Source: Crossaster papposus
Taxonomy: Eukaryota; Echinodermata; Asteroidea; Velatida; Solasteridae
DNA length: 64,000 nt
Assembly: GCA_037893245.1 (NCBI GenBank)
Contig: JBAIAA010000443.1
Coordinates: 744,001-808,000 of the forward strand
Reading direction: 5' to 3'
A model generated the notes under the pieces. It was not told the DNA's origin, did no database searches, and saw only the letters and a program-made list of their open reading frames with translations. Of this stretch, positions 26,001 through 38,000 are shown piece by piece (position 1 is the stretch's first letter; the number at the start of each line of letters is the position of its first letter). Position numbers and translations under genes: made by a program.

Positions 26001-29000
26001 TATATGTTTAACCCTAACTACCCCAAACCTATCAACTCCAACTGCAGGTTTTGGCAGGTTTGGTACCAAACTTTAGCAACTAGTTGTTAGACTTTGTTTG
26101 ACTCGGTACCAAAGGCCCATGAAGACCCTGTTGAATTATGTGAAGTTTAGGAGGGAAAGGCATGAGACGGGTAACGTTTTTGGAGTTTGGGGAAATGCAC
26201 AGGCATTTATCATTTTTATGGGTGACCCACAGCTGTTCACGGCACAGTTCCTGGTCAACTGCTTGTGTACATACATGTACACCCTGAGTGTGTCCTCACT
26301 CAATAACATATATACTATTAGCCAGTCATCACTGCAGAGATCTCACACTGAACAATGAATTGACCCATCTGTATCAAGTCAATTAAACTGTTGGAGTTTG
26401 GCAGGTTTAGTACTGTTAGGTTCAGTTAGGTTCATTTACTGAATCTGTGTGAGCTGTTGAAGTTTGTTAGAGAGGCTTTTTAGTGCGAGAGCCTTTGAAA
26501 AAACAGACGCAACTTAAAAATATACAGAAGACCTCGAATAGATTTTCAAACAATTTTTTACCTATGCCAAACTTCAGGTGCCGATTACTTGAAACAAGGT
26601 TCTGGGGGACATTCCTCATTTAGCCTCAGTAGATCACAAATGTTGGGATTCTTCGACTAACTTGCCGCGTCTTTTTCCTACTCTTCCTGTTGAACGGTGT
26701 TTGATTTGTTTATGTCTGGTTTGTATAGGAGCAGGAAGAAATGTTATGCACCTACAGAAACTCCCGACCGATCACGTTGAGGTATCACACTAACTGCAAT
26801 CTCCTTCAGTTGAACCTGACGTGAGTATGAACACATTTATTTTCTTTGTATGAGAAACATTTTGCAACTCTACTGGTTATTCGTTGATACCCAACAGTTT
26901 TTGCTGTGTTTGTTCCTAATGTTGGTAGGGGTATATACTTGTGTATTTCTCACAGTGGATCACTGGCCAGTCGCATGTATTTCAGGATCAGTAATTTGTG
27001 GAGTGCTTTGATCTCATAGTCTGCAGCATTGAATTTGTGATTTGCAGGGAATTCTACAGGAAATGTGTTCGAGTCCAGCCTTTGGTTATGGTGCGTGTGC
27101 CCTTGGGCAAGGCGCTTTGTCATTCATTGCTTTTCTCCACCCAGGAGTAAATGAGTACCTGTTAGGGCAGAGAATGTTATTGCGGTTGATTTTAGCTGTT
27201 TTGCACCAAAATGGTGGCATCGAGCTGTATACTCCCCAAGGATCTTAGATGGAATTTGGAATATTTCTTTGACCCAATAAGCAGGGGTAATAATGCACCC
27301 ATGCCACTCTGCTTTATAATGCAGCATCCTAATTGGTACAAGGGTAGATATCAAAAATAGGTTGACCCCTGCGTCATAGGTCAATTTGACAATTTTCGTA
27401 CTGGCCAGACTTGTACTTGTTCAGGTTTCCAATGGTTAAAGTTGCCTCAAGGAGTGTTTGTAGGTCTTGTCACTATCTGGTTTGTAAATCACTTTGTCAT
27501 ACAGACGAACGTACCATTGATTACAAGCGCTCATTGGCTAAATACACAGTAGCGCGTTAATTACTTCCAGCTCCACTCCGTGTGAAATGTATGCGGGTTC
27601 AAGTTTAAGTGTCGTCACACTAACGAACCGGATACTAATGAATTCAGTTTAAAAACCTAAATTATTCGGGTCTCTTTACGTCACTTTTATTAGAAAAAAA
27701 AATTTCCCTGCCGTTTTGATACATTTGTGCGATAAAAGTGGTTATTAAATATACATTAAACTCTCTGTGTGTTTTTTCAGGAAACTACTAAATGAGTTGA
27801 TTTATGACGTGACACTGGTAACCTCCTTCCATCAGTCTCCAGGCTTTTGGTCCACTTTGGTCCAACAGTTTGATGCCGGCCAGTACGAAGTCAAACAGGT
27901 AACTTCAACTTCTGCTTTATTTACCAATATGAAAATAACAGGCAGGCTAATTTACCTGGACCAGTCAAAAAGTAACCAATTCAAAAACTATTAGAAATCT
28001 TACTTGTCAAGATATTAGTGACCAGCGAGTGCGTTGTTCGAATGCTTGCGCACACCATTCACAGGTAAACCAATTCAAATTTGGACTCAGCAAATTTAAA
28101 TTTAAATCAAAATCTTACAATATTGTTTTATTTGGAGCAATGAGCTAAAACTTCATCAGGTTGAGTTGCCAAGCACCTTTCTTTATATTTTAAACACTTT
28201 TGTTGCTTCAAACGATAAAAATGCACAACTGACAAATGGTACGCCATCTCTTAACCAGTTCGCGCCTGGATTATTTTAACATCACCGAGCCGAGGGACGT
28301 GATTATTTTTAACGAAACTCGATCCGAAGCAGGTTCAGGCCGATAGTGCCGGGAAGCACACCCATGCATTTCCGGCCTTACTCGCTGCTGACAGACATTT
28401 CCGAACTTGAACTTGGTGTGTTTATGCGTCATCCGTTTTGAATTTGGGGAAAACTTTGCGTTTATATACGTCATCTGGCGCGAACTGGTTAAATCATTGG
28501 TAATTATATCATTATAACAGGCGACCCTAGATGTCATAACCAAGTTACTTCCTCTGAACGGACTACCAACGACGGACATTCTGAACAAGCTGATGCAACT
28601 CATGCTGTTCTTCCTGACGTTGTTCCTCTCTGTAGATGACCTGGAGGGATACGGGTGAGTTGAATCCAAAGTAAGGCTGTGCATCGGAACAAGGTACCCG
28701 AGTACCCGACCGTGGATGTCAGGAACCGGTTCCAGATTATGGAACAGAGTACCCGTAACCAACTTTACAAATGACATAGTAACTTCTCAGACAATGAAAT
28801 TGAATGGTTTTGAATGTCATTTGTTGATTATTTTAAACGTGAAACCAGGCTACAAAATATGAGTCGATAGTGTAGTTACGGGCCCCTCTCTAGTTTCGAT
28901 CAAATTAGAGTCAAGGGTGTTTTGTTATCATTCCAAAATGACTTCATCAACTTCGAATATAATTCTCTTGATTTTAATGACACTAATGTTTTTAAATTTG

Positions 29001-32000
29001 AACAGTTTCTTGCTTGAAAAAATTGTGTTTTTTGGTTTTTGTCTTACGAAGCAATGCGGTTTTGTCTATTCAATGTTTTGGGTGTCGCCATCTTTATGCA
29101 GAAATAACTCTTTAACCCTAACCCTCCAGGTTATTTTTGATAGACAGCCTAGGCCTGGCCACACCCAGCAAAGTGCAGCAACTGTCTAAACAACTTGGTA
29201 GTACATGTACAGTGCAGAAACATCCATCAGGTCAAAAATCTTAAGGTCAAACTGCCCTAGAGTCACTGATTACCGAACGCAGCCGATTCATCTCTGGCAT
29301 TGTTCAATGGGGACTAGCTCTCAATAGTCTTATACTGTGGTATTAATACACTGGTGTCGACAGCAGAATGCATCAAAGTGCCCCCAGGCTTTTTTTCTGA
29401 TGCACTGTGCTGTGTGTAGCAGGGTTAGGGTTAAGAAGAAAACAATTTAAATTTGTTTGAACCCCCAAAGGGACATGGTGGGCTTGGAGAAAAGTCTAGC
29501 TTCCTGCCTCAAGGAGTTGTTCTCCCTTGATCAAACCTACTACCTACGTCATCTACCAGTCTCGGTTCTTAACGTTACCATGGAGACCATGGCAAGCTAT
29601 CTACCAATCCGAGGTCTTGGAGTGATTCAAACAGGTGGGTCACTTTTTCTTGCCGTAATTAAGTCTTTATTACAAACTGGCTCGGGAGGGACGCGAACCC
29701 ACAGTCAATAATGAGTTGAAGCTTTCACGCAAAATGTACATATTGCCGATGCAAATTCCATTTCTTAAAAGATTTTGGCTGTGGTTCCTGTTGCTTTGTC
29801 AGACTTGAACCACCCATCTGACCCCGGCTAGCTTGGTGGTGGAGTGGTAAGACATCTGCACTAGAAAGCAAAAGGTCGTGGGTTCGAGTCCGACCTGAGT
29901 AGTTTATAGCAATTTTCTCACAAGACGTCTGAGTATACAATCTTTAAAAAATACTTCAGGAAAGTGCAAATCCAAAATTAAAATGTACATCTTTCTGATG
30001 CAAAATCAACATTTTGGCAACTTTAGAATTTCATTAAAATCTTATGAATAATTTACTTCAGCGTGAGGAAAGTTAGCAGTATCCTGACGCCACTTCAGTG
30101 GTTGTTGTAAAAAGGTTACAGAGATTCTAAACAAATTCTAATTATTTCCTAACAAAATTGACAATGTTTCTCAGTCCCAAATTCAACATTTTTGCACTGA
30201 TTGACCTTCATTACGTACCGTATGTTCATATTGTACCGCCTGTGTATCAGCTTAGTTTGAATAGACTTACTTGATGCGCCTAGTCTCCGGTAAATTTACC
30301 TAGGGATGGGGGTGGTCTGTGCGATACCTTAACCCTGCGAGCAGCCATGGGGCGGATTCGGTAGGCACATTTGTTACTCTTTCTAACTTCCATATGAAGC
30401 CGTCGGCGTATTCCATTCCAATTTTTCGTATTCCTCATTGACACACACAAGTTTAAAGTGGTATAGTCACTTTTGAGGAAGGAGTCCACTAGGGGTCACT
30501 CGAGTCGCGAGAAACCTGGGCCCCAGCGAAAAACCCATTCACTTGTGCACAAAATGGGCCCCATTAACTTGTGCACAAATTGGGCTCTTTTTGCTTGCGC
30601 AGCTCGCAGGGTTAAGACAATAGAAACAACTAAAGTTCGCAGTACTAACATACGTGTCATTTAGGCCGCTTACTGAAATTGACTAGCCGTGCCGGCCGCG
30701 TTCTTTCTGCAGACTCCTGCAGACTTTTTAAACAAAAGAGCCCTTAGTTACCCGTCCTAGCACGGGCCAGAACGCTTCATTTAAATAACAAACAACGTGA
30801 ATATACCCGATCTTCTGCAGACCCGCCGGGCCAGCTGGAGCGCTAGGGAGCTAATTTAAATATGAATAATTACGACGATGGCCGGTCAGTCTGCAGAATA
30901 CCGACTTGCAAAACCGCAACTATTTTGATGGTTTGGCATACTGGCCCTGGATCACGAACATGGCTGTTTTTCAAACATCAGCTTTGTCTTCGTTCTGCAG
31001 TTTAGCAATAGGCTTTAGCCTGATACAGAGCCGAAGCCAGGGATTTTGTAAACGGTCCAAGTACAAGTATTATTTATAAGTTAACGATCGTGGTCGTTAT
31101 TTGGAGGGCCCGGTTCACTATTATAAATATTAGGAAACAAAATACAGAATAGTTGACTAAATAGCATACCAAACTGGTTATTGGCGACATTAAAAGAACA
31201 TGCATGCATGTCACGAACACGAATAGAGGGCATTGGTTTAAAATTATTAAGAGATATTATTTATTATTTTTAAGGGGGGTTATTTTAGGGGATTAAGAAA
31301 AATGTATCCCTATCGGGAAATCCCCGCTGGCACGCAATAATTCAAGTTGCTACATACTGTACATGTAGCTAGCTACGGGAAACACGACGACAGTTTATGT
31401 ATGCACTTTATGTATGCAGATATGGGACGCACAAGTAATTTTAAGTACGGACAATGTTTGTGTGGCACAACTTCCAGTACAGAAGTTTCCTCTCCAAGTT
31501 GATAAATTAAAGCAAATTAATTCTTCCCAATGCTGACGGTACGGTGCAAATCGTCGTGTTTTTGTTTACACTGTAGCAGGCCTCTGGACGGCTAATCAAC
31601 AGTTGCTTATTCTTCCGTCCACGGTGTTCCTGTGCTGGCGACAACATACTAGCTGCATGCAGGATTGTCTGACCATTTATTATACATGGTCTGACGAATT
31701 GTTTACATTCGCACAATCCGAAAGTATGCCACGTTAGGCCTGATTTAATATATATTCATTGTGAACATCCGTTTTAAAATGCATTTCATCCGAGAAATAA
31801 ATAGTCTGAAAAGGCCCCCCGCCCCAGGGACAATGTAATTTTGCGGCTCCTGTGAGTTTCTACAAACTGTCCAAACCTATTCAAAGTGCGAGTCGGAAAT
31901 CTAGCCAATTTTGTTTTCTAGATTTTTCATTGACAAAAAAGTGTTTCAAAAATCTTTAACGCTACCTTTTAAAATGCACTTCATCCGAGAAATAAATAGT

Positions 32001-32010
32001 CTAAAAGTCC

Positions 32011-32044
<34 letters not shown>

Positions 32045-35000
32045 CCCCAGGGACTGAACAAAAAAATTACCAAAAGCAAAAGTCATTTAACAATTTAACA
32101 CTGGTTTCCTTGACAACAATGTTCCTATGCAACCATCCATGTTTTGGCCTTTATTAGCGTCTTCAGGCCGATAATCTCATTGGTGCTAGAATTCCGTCTC
32201 CATGACAATCTGCTGTCTAGCGCTTAGTTCCCACGGTCAATACTTGGCGATGGGCCAAGAAGTTTCCCGCGCAAAGCATCAGTTTAAGTTGTGGACGGCT
32301 GTTTACTGTGCAATGTTCCTACATGGAGGTCTGCAAGCGCCGTCATCCCCGACGATTTAAGCTGCTTGTTTAAGTATTTTTAAAAATAACATTTAATTGA
32401 ATTGATATAAATCTGCCTAGGATTTTCTAATAGTTTACCTGTCCCAAAACAACTTCACTGATGTCACAAGGAACCGTGTGTAAAAACAAAACCAAAGTTA
32501 TACTGTATCATAAAAAACCAAATTTGTCCACCCTAAACATTTTACATTTATAAATTATCAGAGTGTATGGTCTAGTAGGCTGAATGACCAGGGGATTGGA
32601 AGTTATTCGCCAGATGCAGACAACATGGTCCCGGGAACAGGGAGTTTATGAATAACTCACTGGAATTACTTTTGTCGACTGGTAACAATTATATAATTGA
32701 GAGATACCTTTCCTACATGATACAGCATTGTCGCCATGTGTGTTTTTCTAATCATCCTAAAAAATAATATTTTCTTGCCCGTCTATAATTATAAAATAAA
32801 TATGTATTTCTAAAATTCCTATAAACATTATTAAACAACGGATGTTCACATATATATTAAATCAGGCCTAACGTGGCATACTTTCGGATTGTGCGAATGT
32901 AAACAATTCGTTAGACCATAATAAAATGGTCAGACAATCCATGCAGCTATAGCTAGTATGTTTTCGCCAGCCCAGGAACACCACGGAAGAATAATAAGCA
33001 ACCGTTGATTATCCGTCCAGAGGCCTGCTACAGTGTCGAAAAACACCGACGATTTGCACCATACCATCAGCATTGGGAAGAATTAATTTGCTTTAATTTA
33101 TCAACTTGGAGAAAAAAATTCTGTACTGGAAGTTGTGCCACACAAACATTGTCCGTTAAAATTACTTGTGCGTCCCATATATGCATTTTCAGAGTGCATA
33201 CATAAACGGTCGTCGTGTTCCCCGATGCGTAGCTAGCTACATGTAGCAACTTGAATTATTGCGTGCCAGCGGGAATTTCCCGAGGCCGTTTTCCAAACCC
33301 CAACTTCGTCTCAACTGAGGCTTCGTTCCTGTAGTTTGGCAATAATGATGGAGCCCGCATAGGGCCTAGGCTGGGGTTTGGAAAACCGCCAGCGTGCTTT
33401 TAGTTCCGAGTTGTGCAATGCATGCGTGCGATCGCGAAGATCGCTGTTTCGAGTATAATATCGCGTAAAGTTTTTTCTTTTCGTTTAGCAGTTTAAAACA
33501 TAAAGATGGATAGAATATGCAAGATAAAGGTATCAGAGGAAATAAGAGATTCTAATCTTTGTTTAAATGATGCAAACTTTAAGAAACTTTGTGATTAATT
33601 TTGCAGTGTCTGTTCGTGAAAACAGAAAAAGGCCATGTATCAATTAGTCCCTTCGTGAAAACGAAAAACTCGCTTATAGGGATACATTTTCCTTTTTCAT
33701 TATAGTGTTTATAATAGTGAACCGGGCCCTCCAAATAACGAACACGATCTTTAACCTATAAATAATACTTGTACTTGGACCGTTTTCAAAATCCCTGGCT
33801 TCGGCTCTGTATCAGGCTAAAGCCTATTGCTAAACTGCAGAACGAAGACAAAGCTGATGTTTGAAAAACAGCCATGTTCGTGATCCGGGGCCAGTATGCC
33901 AAACCATCAAATTAGTTGCGGTTTTGCAAGTCGGTATTCTGCAGACTGACCGGCCATCGTTGTAACTATTCATATTTAAATTAGCTCCCTAGCGCTCCAG
34001 ATGGCCCGGCGGGTCTGCAGAAGATCGGGTATATTCACGTTGTTTGTCATTTAAATGAAGCATTCTGGCCCGTGCTAGGACGGGTAACTAAGGGCTCTTT
34101 TGTTAAAAAAGTCTGCAGGAGTCTGCAGAAAGAACGCGGCCGGCACGCTAAGTCAATTTCAGTAAGCGGCCTTAGTATTGTATAGCAAATATTATTACAC
34201 TGTCTTGTTTGAAGGTTTGTATTTGTAGATGCTGAAAAAACAAACAAAAACAATCATGTTCTTGTAGTCTTGTTTCCTGATCCCACTTAAGATGAAACGG
34301 AGCAATTGATAAACGTCGGGGAATTGTACGGATGGGAAACTGGTGTAGCTGGCTTGCACCCATTCATATCGATTTTTTTTTTTAAAGCGGACACACTGAA
34401 TATGGTAAATTCAAGGTAGTATTTCCAAGAAACTAGTTTTTTCCCAACGCTGGTCAGCCGACCAGAAAATGATATAAAAATACCACTTTTTAAAAAACAT
34501 TCGGTACACCAGGTGCCATAATTTCACAGAATGCTTTACACTGTAAAGTTTACTTTTACATAATTTTTCAGAATGTTTTACACTGAGCCGAATCGAGAGA
34601 TTTTGGTTAAACAAATCTAGAAAGATTCCCTATCTATCCAAACTCTTTTTTCTGCTTAGATTGTTTTCTTTCTTCTATTTTTTTATATCTTTTTGACCAC
34701 CCTGTAGATTGGTTAAAACATTGGCTTGGTGTTGATAAAGATTTAGGGCAATTTAAAACAAAATTACCTTGATTTCTCCTCAGTTTGTTGTAGCACCTCT
34801 CCTGAGGACAATCCAGAATGAATTCACCTCCTGCCAAACCCACAAATCGGCACCCCAGCCGTCAATGCGCCTCTCTACCCTTACGACAACATCGTCAGCG
34901 TCACTCAGCTCTGTCAGCAGAAAGGATGTCCTCATCTCCATGGAGACCGTCGCCATGGATACCAGCAGCTCCTGCACAAGCAGCGGCGACGAGAGACAAG

Positions 35001-38000
35001 ACAAGAGGAGACGCCTGGCATTGCACAGGACACCGGGCAAGAAGGGAGGCAAAACGGGAGGCAAAACAGGGTGCGAATGAAAAACCAAAACGTTTGCATC
35101 ACCCTTAACCTAAATCTTATGAATAGTTTGATTATTATTTATTATTATTAATTCTTTCTGGCTATAAAACCAAATTTCCCTTAAAAGTGCTCTATGCACT
35201 GTAGCTCACAAGCCTGAAGAAACATAAAGAGAACGCAGGTCCCAGCGGTGGAAGGCGAGGAAAGAACTGCTGCGCCAACCTAACTCTGCTATTGTGGTGC
35301 CTGCTCCTATATCAAGCTTGGTGTTCGAGTAGTAGGACTTCTGCACTAGTAAGCACGAGTGCGTGAGTTTGAGTCCCACTCGAGTAGCTTTTCAGTATTG
35401 CCAATTTAAATTGCAGCCACAATCAGCATTCGGGGTTCAGGTCACTCACTGAACTGACAAATAATTGCGACCTCGAGCGCATGCATTGTTTTAACAATTG
35501 CGCACACTATTTGCATATTACAAACTAACTACTAAAGAAAATGTCCATGAATGCCCCTCTGTTATGCATCTTTGGAAATGACCTTCTTTTAGAGCATCGG
35601 ATTGCAAGGTTCGAGGTACAAATCAGCCCCCGCTCACCCACCATATGGGTAGCACTTCGGTGCGGTATAAGGTGAACTGGGAGTTGAAGACAGATGTGGC
35701 GCTCCGTCTCAACAATTGATCTTCCTGGTCTAGCACTAACAAAAAGGGGATACACTCTTTAGTTGTGTGGCTCAGTCGGTAGAGCATCAGACCAAGGATT
35801 GCAAGGTCCGCGGTTCAAATCTGCCTTCGCTCACCCAGCGTATGGGTAGTACTTCGGTGCGGTAAGTGAACTGGGAGTTGAAAACAGGTGTGGCGCTCTG
35901 TCTCAACAATTGATCTTCCTGGTCTAGCACTAACAAAAAGAGGGATAGACTCCCTTGCTGTATTGCTGATACTGACAATAGGCCTCCTCAACCTACCTAC
36001 CCACCTACCTTCTTTTAGTGTTTTCTTCAAAATGAAACATGCCAGAAGGAATAATTTCACATGGAGTATAGTGTCAATAATCTTTACAAGCTATCAAAAG
36101 GTATAATTCAGCTTGAACTTCTCTTGCTTATATTTTTGGACATCAGGGAAGTGGCCAGCAGTAGTGATGAGGATTCCGCTTTTGTCGTTGAGAATTCACT
36201 AACTGTCAAGGAAATCGTTGAGAAGTTGAGCAACATCTCCACATCGCAAACCGTGAGTTTAGAAACTTGGAAGTTTTCTTGTTTGAAATTAAGCAAGTAG
36301 AAAGATCTTTTGCATGAAACAACTGGAAATATTTTCCATTTCCCCTGGATAGGATGCTAGTTCATCACAGAATAGTCTTCAGATACTAATTGTGACCCAC
36401 TCCACAAAAAAAGTTATTATGAAATTGAGTAAATATACTTGCTCAAAGACACAATGTAGAACCAGCAGGAGGATTTGAACTCCTAACCCTCTGATCATGA
36501 GCCACAATCCGTAACTACTAGGTCACACTTTCCATTTTGTTACCAGAGATGAAACTTTTCAGATTTTAATTTTAAAGCAGACTTTTTCAATTTGTTTACG
36601 AAAATTTCGATTTTTCTGACGATCTTTTCCAAATATGATTTAAAAAATAAATCTCAACATGGTGAAAAGCAAACGCAATTTCATTCTGTTTTACCAGTCG
36701 TCGGTGCACAAATTATATTGTAGATGCACACAAGTAGGCCAAGATTGAAGTAGTTTACGGCTGGAAATAAGTGAAATTGGGCGGTGGGTGGGTTTTACTG
36801 TACATATACATTGTGCGCGCGCCCAAGATTTTGGACACCTTTTTTTGGTCAGTTTGGGCTAGTTTCATCTCTGCATCACTACAGTCATGTTTTCATTCTT
36901 CTTTCTTTTCTTTCCTTTTCTTAACGACTCTAGGACAGTCTTAAAGACATTTTGGAAGGAATCCGCTGTTGCCTGGAGGTTCTCCTCCGATCCTGCTGTT
37001 ACCTGCTTGCTAAGACCCCACCCAAGGACATGCAGGCCAACCCACCGGACAGAACTCCGCGGTCGTCCAAAACACGCAGCAAAGGTCCACCGTTTACCAA
37101 AAACGTTTTTGCTGCATGGATGCCTCTCGAACAAATAAGAGAGCTCTGCGCCACCCTTGTGGCTGTCTTACGCAATCTGGCCAAATGCCAAGAGGTCCGA
37201 GTCGTCAAACCGCGTTACAAGAAACTCCTTGAGATTACCGGCTCTCTATTGGCTACCCAAGGTGAGCGTTGTTACTCAAGATCATAATCAATCAACCACA
37301 AAGCTCGGGATATTTTGGAATGTGAAAATAATACTTATTATTTTTACAAAAAATTATTAAAATACTAATGAAACTACATTTAAAGTGCTGTGTTTTCTTT
37401 TCAGATTTGATCAAGTTACCTCTTTCCCAGCTACATACATTTGTTTGGATGCTGTCGTTGCCATGGCTACCTAAGTTTTTCTTTTCTATTTTAAATAATG
37501 TGAAATGTAGAAGGCACTTTTTAGCCAATACTGTCACTAATGCCAGGATCACCTAAGTCATGGAAACATTCCTGGAAAACCCTGGAATTGTTAAGGCTAT
37601 TACAGAAAATCATGGAAAGGTCATGGAATTTTGTTTCCCACTGAACAGGGATTCTCCAAGAAAAAGTGTAAGGGAACTCTGCAATGTAATTGCAGGGCAC
37701 ATACAGAGTTTATAAACCTAGGGTTTGAGTTGATTTTGTAATGGTGGTTTTTTGCCTTCAGATGGATTCTAACTGGCTTGATCTGAGGGTCCAAGGAGAT
37801 ATGACATCTCGGGAGATCGCTGAGCTGAGTTCTGCCTTGGCTGATAAGATTGGTAAGCAAGCAAGCAAGCAAGTGTACCATCTTTAACATATGATGGCAT
37901 TATTAACAGAACATTAAAAATTCTATCGCAAAATTCCATCTTATGAAACATTTAGGTGTGGTACTCGCTGCTAATCAGATTTGATCCAGCCCGCCGACCC

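Noticed and set aside
28271-28777. 168-codon antisense frame
   Set aside because: It crosses a piggyBac-type MITE and an ATR exon on the other strand, and shows no family resemblance.
29821-29905. Functional tRNA gene (also 40829-40905, 50158-50240 and 35761)
   Set aside because: Pol III boxes are visible, but acceptor and anticodon stems do not pair properly and bodies continue into repeated SINE sequence.
34769-35108. Overlapping open frames on both strands over the ATR linker exon
   Set aside because: Only the frame starting FVVAPLLRTI aligns to ATR and fits the downstream splice phase. The others are shadows.
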